64,000 nucleotides of DNA from Actinacidiphila yanglinensis (GTDB lineage Bacteria; Actinomycetota; Actinomycetes; Streptomycetales; Streptomycetaceae): assembly GCF_900107965.1 (NCBI RefSeq), contig NZ_FNVU01000006.1, positions 203,337 through 267,336 of the forward strand, in the 5' to 3' direction. The position numbers and the translations under genes are program-made. A model generated the notes under the pieces. The model did no database searches. It had not been told where the DNA came from and worked only from the letters and a program-made list of their open reading frames with translations. Of the stretch, positions 1-7,761 are shown piece by piece. How positions within the stretch are numbered: position 1 is the first letter of the stretch; each line of letters opens with the position of its first letter.

Positions 1-665
1 GGGTGCCCCCTTGGGGGCGCGGGGAACTGCGCGCTCAGCCCTCGCGGCGCAGCCAGGGGCCCGCAGGCCCAGCCCCTGCGGCGAGTGCTCGGACGACCGG
101 CCGGTGGCCGGTTGCTCGCGCAGTTCCCCGCGCCCCTGATGGGTGCCGTCGCACGCAAGGGCACCCCGCCCAGGGATGCGCACCCTCCGCCCGCAAGGGC
201 AACCCCGCCCCGGGGACAGGGCACCCTCACCGCTGAGGGGTGCCCCCTTGGGGGCGCGGGGAACTGCGCGCTCAGCCCTCGCGGCGCAGCCAGGGGCCCG
301 CAGGCCCAGCCCCTGCGGCGAGTGCTCGGACGACCGGCCGGTGGCCGGTTGCTCGCGCAGTTCCCCGCGCCCCTGATGGGTGCCGTCGCACGCAAGGGCA
401 CCCCGCCCAGGGATGCGCACCCTCCGCCCGCAAGGGCAACCCCGCCCCGGGGACAGGGCACCCTCACCGCTGAGGGGTGCCCCCTTGGGGGCGCGGGGAA
501 CTGCGCGGCCAACCAGCACGGCGCAGCCACGGACCCGCACGCCCAGCCCTCGCGGCGAAGTCCACGAACCACCGGCCGGTGGCGACGCACCCTCCGCCCG
601 CAAGGGCACCCCGCCCAGGGATGCGCACCCTCCGCCCGTGAGGGCACCCCGCCCCGGGGAGGGGA
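1..665. repeat. 237-bp tandem repeat with embedded Streptomyces-type inverted repeats
   Basis: Two copies at 1-237 and 238-474 appear identical by eye. A third copy from 475 is diverged and internally shortened and fades out near 665. Each full copy holds GCGCGGGGAACTGCGCG (about 17-33 and 254-270) and, roughly 85 bases later, its complement CGCGCAGTTCCCCGCGC (about 116-132 and 353-369), so each copy could fold into a long hairpin. This GGGGAACTGCGC element is widespread between Streptomyces genes. The open frames running through it are artefacts of GC bias. No gene is seen here before the mshC stop. Confidence 0.85.
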
Positions 666-675
666 CCGCCGCCCG

Positions 676-1905
676 CTAGAGGGCTACGCCGAGGAGGGCG
701 TCGACGGTGCGGGAGACCAACCCGGGCGCACCGGTGTCCGTCCCCCCGTCAGCCGCCTGCAAGGCCACCCACGCGTCGACCGCAGCAAGCGCGCGAGGCG
801 CATCAAGATCATCCGCGAGCGCCTCCCGAACCTCCGCGAGAAGCCCCTCCGCGGACGGCCCGTCGGGCCGCGAGACGGCGGCGCGCCAACGCCCGAGCCG
901 CTCCACCGCCTCGGAGAGCACCGCGTCGGTCCACTCCCAGTCCGCCCGGTAGTGGTGCGCGAGAAGCGCCAGCCGGATGGCCGCCGGGTCGACCCCCTCC
1001 CGCCGCAGCGTGGAGACGAACACCAGGTTGCCCCGCGACTTGGACATCTTCTCGCCGTCGAGCGCGACCATCCCCGCGTGGACGTACGCCTTCGCGTACG
1101 GGTACTCCCCCGTGAGCACCTGCGCGTGCGACGCGCCCATCTCGTGGTGCGGGAAGGCGAGGTCGGAGCCGCCGCCCTGGACGTCGAAGCCCATCCCGAG
1201 GTGGTCGAGGGCGATCGCGACGCACTCGATGTGCCAGCCGGGCCGGCCGGGCCCGAGGGACGCGCCGTCCCAGCTCGGCTCCCCCTCCCGCCGGGTGCGC
1301 CACAGCATCGGGTCGAGCGGGTTCTTCTTGCCCGGGCGCTCCGGGTCGCCGCCCCGCTCGGCGGCGAGCAGCCGCATCGCCGCCGCGTCCAGCCCGGACA
1401 CCGCGCCGAAGTGCGGGTCGGTCTCGACCGAGAAGTACACGTCGCCCTCGACGTCGTACGCCGCGCCCATCTCCCGCAGCCGCTCGATCAGCGGCACGAT
1501 CCCGGGTATGGCCTCGACGGCGCCGATGTAGTGGGCCGGCGGAAGCAGCCGCAGCGCGGTCATGTCCTCGCGGAACAGGGCGGTCTCGCGCTCGGCGAGC
1601 GCCGTCCAGTCCTCGCCGGTGTCCGCCGCGCGCTCCAGCAGCGGGTCGTCGACGTCCGTCACGTTCTGCACGTACTGGACCTGGCGCTTGGTGTCGAGCC
1701 ACACCCGCTGCACGAGATCGAACGCGTTGTACGTCGCCGCGTGCCCCATGTGGGTGGCGTCGTACGGCGTGATCCCGCAGACGTAGATGCGGGCGACCGG
1801 ACCGGGGTCGATGGACACCGGTCCACCGGTCGACGTGTCGTGCAGACGGAGGGGGCGTCCGGTGCCCGGGAGGGCGGGGACGTCGGAAGCTGGCCAGGCA
1901 TGCAT
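676..1905 (-). CDS. mshC: Cysteine:GlcN-Ins ligase (mycothiol biosynthesis)
   Basis: ATP-dependent ligase joining L-cysteine to 1D-myo-inosityl-2-amino-2-deoxy-glucopyranoside, the third step of mycothiol synthesis in the cytosol. The 409-residue protein starts MHAWPA, the typical MshC N-terminus, so this start was preferred over an upstream in-frame ATG. It has the class I cysteinyl-tRNA-synthetase fold: a zinc-ligand cysteine in YVCGITPYD (about residue 43), a HIGH-like THMGH at 51-55, and KMSKS at 286-290. Its length is close to the roughly 412 residues usual for MshC and well short of CysRS. It is the last gene of a minus-strand run with the SCO1664-family, DUF3090 and phosphomutase-like genes. 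Confidence 0.95.
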   Translation of the reverse strand: MHAWPASDVPALPGTGRPLRLHDTSTGGPVSIDPGPVARIYVCGITPYDATHMGHAATYNAFDLVQRVWLDTKRQVQYVQNVTDVDDPLLERAADTGEDWTALAERETALFREDMTALRLLPPAHYIGAVEAIPGIVPLIERLREMGAAYDVEGDVYFSVETDPHFGAVSGLDAAAMRLLAAERGGDPERPGKKNPLDPMLWRTRREGEPSWDGASLGPGRPGWHIECVAIALDHLGMGFDVQGGGSDLAFPHHEMGASHAQVLTGEYPYAKAYVHAGMVALDGEKMSKSRGNLVFVSTLRREGVDPAAIRLALLAHHYRADWEWTDAVLSEAVERLGRWRAAVSRPDGPSAEGLLAEVREALADDLDAPRALAAVDAWVALQAADGGTDTGAPGLVSRTVDALLGVAL

Positions 1906-2011
1906 GAGATGAGGGTAACCGGGCTGGTGGGTGCCCACTCCCGGTGGGCGGGGTCGGCCGCGCGGGCGGGCCTTCCGAGGGCCCTGCGGGCGGCTTCCTG
2001 ACCGGCTCCCG

Positions 2012-2962
2012 TCAGACCGGGGGCCAGGGGATGGAGGGCCAGTCGCCGGAGGGGGCCGGGTGCACGCCGCCCTCCAGGAGCCGCTGCACGCGGGCCCGCA
2101 GGGCGGACGTCTCGGCCGGCGTGAGCAGGCCGGCCAGTTGCTCGCCGAGAGCACCGGACAGGTCGGCGGCCAGCTTGCCGAGGACCGCGACGGCGTCGTC
2201 GGGAAGGGGCTCGCCCGCCCACCCCCACAGCAGCGTGCGCAGCTTGTCGTCGGTGTGGAAGGTCACCCCGTGGTCGATGCCGTAGAGCCGTCCGTCGGCG
2301 GTGGGGAGGAAGTGGCCGCCCTTGCGGTCGGCGTTGTTCAGCACGGCGTCGAGGACCGCGAGCCGCCGCAGGCGTATGTCGTCGGCGTGGACGAGCAAGG
2401 CCCGGCCGCCGCCTTCGAGTTGGGCCTCGACGACGGCCTTCCAGCCCGGCGCGGGCTCGGTGTCCTCGGTCAGCGCGAGCAGCGCACCCGGGCCCTCCCC
2501 GGCGGAGTCGGCGTCGTTGCCGGCAGCGTCGTCGTTGCCGTTGTCGCCGGAGTCGCCGTTGCCGGCGGAAGCGTCATCGCCGTCGTCATCCTCGACGGAC
2601 TCCGCCGACTCGATCCACAGCTGCACCATGCCCTCGCCGTACGGCCCGTCGCGGAGCACGGTGGGCGGCACCAGGCCCCAGCCGGTGGCCTCGGAGACGA
2701 GGTACGCGGCGACCTCCCGCTCGGCGAGGGTGCCGTCGGGGAAGTCCCACAGCGGGCGCTCGCCCCGGACCGGCTTGTAGACGCAGGTGACGGTGCGGCC
2801 CTGGTGGGTGCTCTCGCAGTACAGCACGGCGTTGGACGCATCACGGATCTGGCCGCGCACGGTCAGCTCGCCGTGCAGCAGCGCCTCGATGTCGCGCGGG
2901 TCCGCCGCCGGCTGCGTCCCGGTGGTCAGGCCGACCTCCGGTACCCGTTCTGGCGCGGGCAT
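2012..2962 (-). CDS. SCO1664-family protein (PI3/PI4-kinase-like fold)
   Basis: Conserved actinobacterial protein of 316 residues in the family named after SCO1664 (TIGR03843 from memory), distantly related to phosphatidylinositol 3/4-kinase-like proteins. Visible parts are the N-terminal [18 protein letters not shown] block, [16 protein letters not shown] (a plausible nucleotide-binding lysine), and a later GIDHGVTFH block that may correspond to a catalytic or metal-binding loop. A Gly/Asp/Asn-rich low-complexity insert near residues 125-160 breaks the domain. The ATG at 2962 is chosen because GGAAGGA precedes it. It overlaps the end of the DUF3090 gene by 37 bases, which suggests translational coupling. 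Substrate unknown. Confidence 0.85.
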   Translation of the reverse strand: MPAPERVPEVGLTTGTQPAADPRDIEALLHGELTVRGQIRDASNAVLYCESTHQGRTVTCVYKPVRGERPLWDFPDGTLAEREVAAYLVSEATGWGLVPPTVLRDGPYGEGMVQLWIESAESVEDDDGDDASAGNGDSGDNGNDDAAGNDADSAGEGPGALLALTEDTEPAPGWKAVVEAQLEGGGRALLVHADDIRLRRLAVLDAVLNNADRKGGHFLPTADGRLYGIDHGVTFHTDDKLRTLLWGWAGEPLPDDAVAVLGKLAADLSGALGEQLAGLLTPAETSALRARVQRLLEGGVHPAPSGDWPSIPWPPV

Positions 2963-3516
2963 ACGTGTCCTTCCGGGTCCAGGGGCAGGCTGCACAGCGG
3001 GCAGGGCGGGCGACCGGCGGAGACCACGTCGAGCGCGCGCTTGGCGAACGAGCGGGCCTGGGCCCCGGACAGCAGCACCCGCAGCAGCGGCGGGCCGTTC
3101 TCGTCGTCCTGGAGCAGCTCCTCCTCGGCGGCCTCGAGGTCCTCCTCGTCCTCGCCGACCAGCTCGACCAGGGCCTGCGCCTCGATCACCATCCGCTCGC
3201 GGGCGCCGTCCCAGGCCAGCGCCATGGTGCCGACCCGGAACTCCTCCTCGACCGGCACCTCCAGCGGGGCGGTGTCGAACAGCTCGGTAGGGGCGACGGC
3301 GGGCACCGGGGCGTTCCCGCCGGTCCGGCGCACCACCTCGTCGAGGAGCTCGTCGACCCGCTCGGCGAGCGCGGCCACCTGGGTCTTCTCCAGCGCCACG
3401 CTGGTGGTCCGGCCCAGGGCCGTGGCCTGAAGGAAGAACGTCCGCTGGCCCGGCTGGCCGACGGTCCCGGCGACGAAGCGTTCCGGGTGTTCGTAGAAGA
3501 AGACCTGACGGGGCAC
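2926..3516 (-). CDS. DUF3090 family protein
   Basis: Conserved actinobacterial protein of unknown function, 196 residues. The start PRQVFFYEHPERFVAGTVG matches the usual opening of DUF3090 members, so the GTG at 3516 (GGAG about 8 bases upstream) is preferred over the longer frame. The C-terminus [17 protein letters not shown] has a CxxC plus a later cysteine, resembling a small zinc knuckle. The acidic stretch before it is Glu/Asp rich. It sits between the phosphomutase-like gene and the SCO1664-family gene, an arrangement also known near mshC in mycobacteria, so a shared pathway is likely but its chemistry is not known. Confidence 0.88.
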   Translation of the reverse strand: MPRQVFFYEHPERFVAGTVGQPGQRTFFLQATALGRTTSVALEKTQVAALAERVDELLDEVVRRTGGNAPVPAVAPTELFDTAPLEVPVEEEFRVGTMALAWDGARERMVIEAQALVELVGEDEEDLEAAEEELLQDDENGPPLLRVLLSGAQARSFAKRALDVVSAGRPPCPLCSLPLDPEGHVCPRQNGYRRSA

Positions 3517-3651
3517 GTCTTGCTCCGTTTGCTCGACTCGATCGATTGAACTGGTGCTTGGCTGCTGCTGGGCTGGTGTCGCGGCCGGACCGCGCCGCGG
3601 GCGGTGTTCAGGGCACGGGCCGCCGGTCATCCACCCTACTGCGGAAGCTGA

Positions 3652-4413
3652 TCACGGAGTGCCGGTCGAACCGCCGACCACCGCGTCCCCCGCGTCCAGC
3701 CCGCCCTTCGAACGCGCCGCGTCGGCGGCTCCGGCCGGACCGGCGGCCTCGGCGTCGGCGTCCTTGGACGGCGGCGGCGGGATCAGCGCGGTGAGGTCGC
3801 CGGTGTCACCGAGCCGCAGCAGGAACGGGCGGTGCGGGGTGTAGCGGACGACGGTGACCGAGCAGGGGTCGGTGCTGATCCGCTGGAAGAGGTCGAGGTG
3901 CATGCCGAGCGCGTCGGCGGCCAGCGCCTTGATGACGTCGCCGTGCGAGCAGATCACGTAGAGCGCGTCCGGGCCGTGCTCGGCCTCGATCCGGTCGTTC
4001 CAGTCCCGTACCGCGTCGACCGCGCGCGCCTGCATCGCGCGCAGCGACTCGCCCTCGGCGCCGGGGAAGACCGCGGCGGCCGGGTGCCGTTGCACCGTGG
4101 CCCACAGCGGTTCCTCGGCCAGCTCGCTGATCTTCCGACCGGTCCAGTCGCCGTAGTGGCACTCGCCGACCCGCTCGTCGGTGTGCAGCGGGAGTTCGGG
4201 CCGGGTGGCGAGCAGCGGGCCGACGGTCTCCTGGCAGCGCTGCAGCGGGCTGCAGACGACGGCGGCCAGCGGGAGGGCGGCGAGCCGGGCGGCGAGGGCG
4301 GTGGCCTGGGCGCGGCCGGTGTCGTCGAGGGCGACACCGGGGCTCCAGCCGGCCAGTACTCCGTCGGTGTTGGCGGTCGAACGGCCGTGCCGGACGAGGA
4401 TCACGGTGGGCAT
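3652..4413 (-). CDS. Histidine phosphatase, MSMEG_4193-like phosphomutase family
   Basis: Branch-1 histidine phosphatase superfamily protein of 253 residues. The phosphoacceptor motif LVRHGRS lies at residues 5-11, and the second catalytic histidine is in CSHGDVIKALAADALGMH. The SPLQRCQET motif and ECHYGDWTGRKISEL match the phosphoglycerate-mutase-like fold. The last 40 residues are Ala/Gly/Asp rich and probably disordered. It is the first gene of the run ending in mshC, and DUF3090 follows after about 135 bases. Annotated relatives are called putative phosphomutases. The real substrate is unknown, and a phosphatase role is at least as likely as a mutase one. Confidence 0.9.
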   Translation of the reverse strand: MPTVILVRHGRSTANTDGVLAGWSPGVALDDTGRAQATALAARLAALPLAAVVCSPLQRCQETVGPLLATRPELPLHTDERVGECHYGDWTGRKISELAEEPLWATVQRHPAAAVFPGAEGESLRAMQARAVDAVRDWNDRIEAEHGPDALYVICSHGDVIKALAADALGMHLDLFQRISTDPCSVTVVRYTPHRPFLLRLGDTGDLTALIPPPPSKDADAEAAGPAGAADAARSKGGLDAGDAVVGGSTGTP

Positions 4414-4907
4414 GCCCGCCACCGTAACCCCTCGCGGGAACGCGCGTTGTGCTGGGTGACGGCCGTGGCGGGGAGGATCCCCCCGAGCCCCCACCACGGC
4501 CGCTGTTTTTCTGCCTGCGGGCGGGTGGCGGGTCACGCCCGCCGGCGCGGGTCGGGGTCGATCGGGGCGGGGTCCGAGGAGACGAGAGGCGACCCAGTAC
4601 AGACCGGTGCCGGACCGGCGCCGGACCAATGGCGGGCCGGCGTGGCGAGATCTCAGCCGTTTCGCTGCTTTTTGCCCCCGGCCGCCGGTGGTTTGCCGGT
4701 CCCTGGCGGCGAGTTGCCCGCCGGCTCCCATGCCGTGCACGGGTCGTGCGTCCGGGCGTCTCTTACGGTTTGCTTGTCCTCGCGGTCAGGTCCCTGCCTG
4801 TCACTCCCCGTGGGTAAGGTGCAGCAGGGGTCGGGTCGAGACGGCCCGGTAATGCCGGGACCGTGAAGCAGGTGGAGATGTTCAGCAAGGCGACGAGGAG
4901 CCGCCCG
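4414..4907. other. Divergent intergenic region, 494 bp
   Basis: It separates the phosphatase operon (minus) from the DUF5998-like gene (plus) and must hold promoters for both. No convincing coding frame is seen. The clearest structure is the hairpin at 4460-4510 listed separately. Confidence 0.5.
4460..4510 (+). terminator. Hairpin followed by T-run, intrinsic-terminator-like
   Basis: Arms CGGCCGTGG (4460-4468) and CCACGGCCG (4494-4502) pair perfectly, with GGGG/CCCC able to pair inside. Five Ts follow at 4506-4510 on the plus strand. No plus-strand gene lies just upstream, so it may end antisense transcription or a short leader RNA. Confidence 0.4.
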
Positions 4908-5495
4908 ATGACGGAGACGGGCGCGGGTGCCGCGGGAGCGGACTGGTCTCCTTACGCCCGGCTGGAGGACGCCGCGGGGGTGTACTTCCTGCACCCGGAC
5001 ATCGCGATGGACGCGATCGAGGGGGTGCTCGGGCGCCGCCGGGTGCGGGGCTTCACGCTGGAGCGGGTGGTCGACCTGACGGAGGCCGGGGCGTCGGTGT
5101 GGCAGGAGGCGGCGATCTGCGACGGGCGGCGGCTGATCCTGTGGCACAGCGAGGAGTTGGCCGACGCGAAGGCTCCCGGCGGCACCGTGCTGGACTCCTC
5201 CGTGCAAGTGCTGCCGCTGGACTCGATCGGCCATGTCGGCATGCGCACGCTCGTCGGGCGCGACGAGCGCGGGCGCCGCATCGACCGCGGGGTCTACCTC
5301 GTCCTGGCCACCGCGATGCCGCACGAACTCACCGCGGTCCAGGCCGATCCCGAGGCGCCGCTGCCCGTGGCCTCGGCCAAGTTCAAGCCCGAGTCCTTCC
5401 GGTTCAGCAAGTCCCTCGACGACGGCGGACCCGGCCAGATAGCGCGTCTGATCGACTTCGGCCGCCTGCTGGGCCGCCTCGTTCCCGCCGGCTGA
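4908..5495 (+). CDS. Conserved actinobacterial protein, DUF5998-like
   Basis: Protein of 195 residues found next to the mshC-type cluster in Streptomyces. It is recalled as DUF5998, sometimes annotated as a phosphodiesterase, and no catalytic motif is recognised here. The sequence is soluble, without signal peptide or membrane segment. Distinct blocks are YFLHPDIAMDAIEGVLG, RRLILWHSEEL and FKPESFRFSKSLDDGGPGQ near the C-terminus. The ATG at 4908 has GAGGAG seven bases upstream and gives the MTETG start. A GTG at 4863 would add 15 residues. Function unknown. Confidence 0.8.
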   Translation: MTETGAGAAGADWSPYARLEDAAGVYFLHPDIAMDAIEGVLGRRRVRGFTLERVVDLTEAGASVWQEAAICDGRRLILWHSEELADAKAPGGTVLDSSVQVLPLDSIGHVGMRTLVGRDERGRRIDRGVYLVLATAMPHELTAVQADPEAPLPVASAKFKPESFRFSKSLDDGGPGQIARLIDFGRLLGRLVPAG

Positions 5496-5552
5496 TCCGG
5501 CGGGGCGGCGGCCCGGCAGGGCCGGCACGCCCAGGGGCCCAGGGGCCCGGTG

Positions 5553-6608
5553 TCAGCCCAGGCCCGCCTTCGTGAGCGCCTCGACTCCCGCCCGCAGTCC
5601 GGCGACCCGCTCCTCCAGGGTGAAGCCGGAGGGCGCGAGGGTGAGCGTGGTGACGCCGGCGGCGGCGTACTCCGCCATCCGGTCCGCGATCCGCTCCACC
5701 GGACCCAACAGGCTGGTGGAGTCGATGAGTTCCTGGGGCACCGCGGCGGCGGCCGCGTCCTTGTCCCCGGCGAGGTACTTCTCCTGGATGTCCGCGGCCT
5801 GCGCTTCGTACCCCATCCGCCCGGCCAGCTGGTTGTAGAAGTTCTGCTTGCGGCTGCCCATCCCGCCGACGTACAGCGCGGTGTACGGCCGGAAGGCGTC
5901 GGCCAGTTTCGGCAGGTCCGCGGTGGAGCCGAGCGCCAGCGGCAGCGTCGGGCACACGTCGAAGCCCTCCATCGTCAGCCCCGCCTTCTCCCGGCCGGCC
6001 CGCAGCGGGCGGATCGCGGTGTCCGCCAGGTGCGCGGCGGACGGGAAGATCAGCAGCGCGCCGTCGGCGATCTCCCCGGTCTGCTCCAGGTTCTTCGGGC
6101 CGATCGCCGCGATGTAGAGCGGGATGTGCGGGCGTTCCGGGTGCACGGTCAGCCGCAGCGGCTTGCCGGGGCCGCCGGGCAGCGGCAGCGTCCAGTGCTC
6201 GCCCTCGTAGGACAGCCGCTCGCGGGACATGGCCTTGCGGACGATCTCGACGTACTCGCGGGTGCGGGCCAGCGGCTTGTCGAACTTGACGCCGTACCAG
6301 CCCTCGGAGACCTGCGGGCCGGACACGCCGATGCCCAGCCGGAACCGGCCCTTGGTCAGGGAGTCCAGGGTCGCGGCGGTCATCGCGGTCATGGCCGGGG
6401 TGCGGGCCGGGATCTGGAAGATCGCCGAACCGACGTCGATCCGCTCGGTCTTCGCGGCCACCCACGCCAGCACGGTCGCGGCGTCCGAGCCGTACGCCTC
6501 GGCGGCCCAGCAGACGGAGTAGCCGAGCCGGTCGGCCTCCTGCGCGACGGCGAGGTTGTCCGCGTCCATGCCGGCGCCCCAGTAGCCGAGGTTGATCCCG
6601 AGCCGCAT
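5553..6608 (-). CDS. LLM-class F420-dependent oxidoreductase (Rv3520c-like)
   Basis: Luciferase-like TIM-barrel oxidoreductase of 351 residues, expected to use reduced F420. The N-terminus MRLGINLGYWG, then EADRLGYSVCWAAEAYGSD, and GRFRLGIGVSGPQV are typical of the F420-binding LLM group related to mycobacterial Rv3520c. The ATG at 6608 is preceded by AAAGGGGAGC. A longer in-frame start at 6707 would add 33 unrelated residues and is rejected. It is transcribed divergently from the aldo/keto reductase and converges on the DUF5998 gene. The substrate cannot be told from sequence. Confidence 0.9.
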   Translation of the reverse strand: MRLGINLGYWGAGMDADNLAVAQEADRLGYSVCWAAEAYGSDAATVLAWVAAKTERIDVGSAIFQIPARTPAMTAMTAATLDSLTKGRFRLGIGVSGPQVSEGWYGVKFDKPLARTREYVEIVRKAMSRERLSYEGEHWTLPLPGGPGKPLRLTVHPERPHIPLYIAAIGPKNLEQTGEIADGALLIFPSAAHLADTAIRPLRAGREKAGLTMEGFDVCPTLPLALGSTADLPKLADAFRPYTALYVGGMGSRKQNFYNQLAGRMGYEAQAADIQEKYLAGDKDAAAAAVPQELIDSTSLLGPVERIADRMAEYAAAGVTTLTLAPSGFTLEERVAGLRAGVEALTKAGLG

Positions 6609-6737
6609 ACCGCTCCCCTTTGTACTGGCGAGTAACGTCGTTGTCCCCCCGGACTGTAGCGCCTCGTCCGGGCGAACGCGCCTGTCGGGTACGTCACTGC
6701 TCCCCATTTGCGGGGCCGGGCGCTAGCCTCAGCGGTC

Positions 6738-7718
6738 ATGGAGCACAGGCATCTCGGCCGCACCGGCCTGCGCGTGTCCCGGCTCGGACTCGGCACGCTC
6801 ACCTGGGGGCGCGACACGGGCGAGCGGGACGCCGCCGACCAGCTCAAGTCCTTCTGGGAGGCGGGCGGGTCGCTGGTGGACACCGCGGACGTCTACGCGG
6901 ACGGCGGCGCGGAGTACCTGCTCGGGCGGCTGATCGAGGACCTGGTGCCGCGCTCCGACCTGGTGATCGCCACGAAGGCGGGCAGTGTGCCCGACCCCGA
7001 CCGGCGCTTCGACACCTCCCGCGGCCACCTGCTGGCCGCGCTCGACGCCTCGCTCCAGCGGCTCGGCACCGACCACGTCGACCTGTGGCAGGTGCACGCG
7101 TACGACGCGGGCACCCCCATGGAGGAGACGCTGCACGCCCTCGACGTCGCGGTCAGCAGCGGCCGGGCCCGCTACGTCGGGGTGTCCAACTTCTGCGGCT
7201 GGCAGCTCGCCAAGGCCGCCTCCTGGCAGCTGGCGGCGTCCGGGCGCACCCCGCTGGCCAGCACGCAGATGGAGTACTCGCTGCTCCAGCGCGGCGTGGA
7301 GCGCGAGGTGCTGCCCGCGGCGATCGACCTCGGCGTGGGACTGCTGCCGTCGTCGCCGCTCGGGCGCGGCGTGCTCACCGGGAAGTACCGCAACGGCACG
7401 CCCGCGGACTCCCGCGGCGGTTCGGCCGAGATGTCCGCGTTCGTCGCTCCGTACCTCGACGAGACCGCGGCGCTGATCGTGGACGCGCTGACCATAGCGG
7501 CCGACGGGCTGGCCGTCTCGCCGCTGCAGGTCGCCCTGGCCTGGGTCCGCGACCGGCCCGGGGTGACCGCTCCCATCCTCGGCGCGCGCAACGCCGCGCA
7601 GCTCGCCGCCGCTCTGTCGGTGGAGGGCCTTACGCTGCCGGAAGAGATCTGCCTGGCCCTTGACGACGTCTCGGCGCCGCTGCACCGCTACCCGGACCAC
7701 GACTGGACCACTCTCTGA
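6738..7718 (+). CDS. Aldo/keto reductase
   Basis: NADPH-dependent reductase of the AKR superfamily, 326 residues, (beta/alpha)8 barrel. The catalytic tetrad is visible: Asp and Tyr in DTADVYADG (about 48 and 53), Lys in IATKAG (about 80) and His in WQVHAYD (about 119). The C-terminal cofactor region reads APILGARNAAQL. It is related to the YajO/voltage-gated-potassium-channel-beta-like AKRs by the length and the WGRDTGERDAADQL opening. It is followed 43 bases later by the RecD-like gene on the same strand, so the two may be co-transcribed. Carbonyl substrate unknown. Confidence 0.92.
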   Translation: MEHRHLGRTGLRVSRLGLGTLTWGRDTGERDAADQLKSFWEAGGSLVDTADVYADGGAEYLLGRLIEDLVPRSDLVIATKAGSVPDPDRRFDTSRGHLLAALDASLQRLGTDHVDLWQVHAYDAGTPMEETLHALDVAVSSGRARYVGVSNFCGWQLAKAASWQLAASGRTPLASTQMEYSLLQRGVEREVLPAAIDLGVGLLPSSPLGRGVLTGKYRNGTPADSRGGSAEMSAFVAPYLDETAALIVDALTIAADGLAVSPLQVALAWVRDRPGVTAPILGARNAAQLAAALSVEGLTLPEEICLALDDVSAPLHRYPDHDWTTL

Positions 7719-7761
7719 GTTCCGCGAGTCGCGGCCGATCCGCTCCACGGAGGCTTCCAGC

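Noticed and set aside
85..2001. A long plus-strand frame across the repeats and mshC
   Set aside because: It runs through repeat DNA and antisense to mshC with no family match.
5404..6465. Arg/Gly-rich frame overlapping the F420 oxidoreductase
   Set aside because: Same-strand shadow in another frame of the LLM gene, with no domains.
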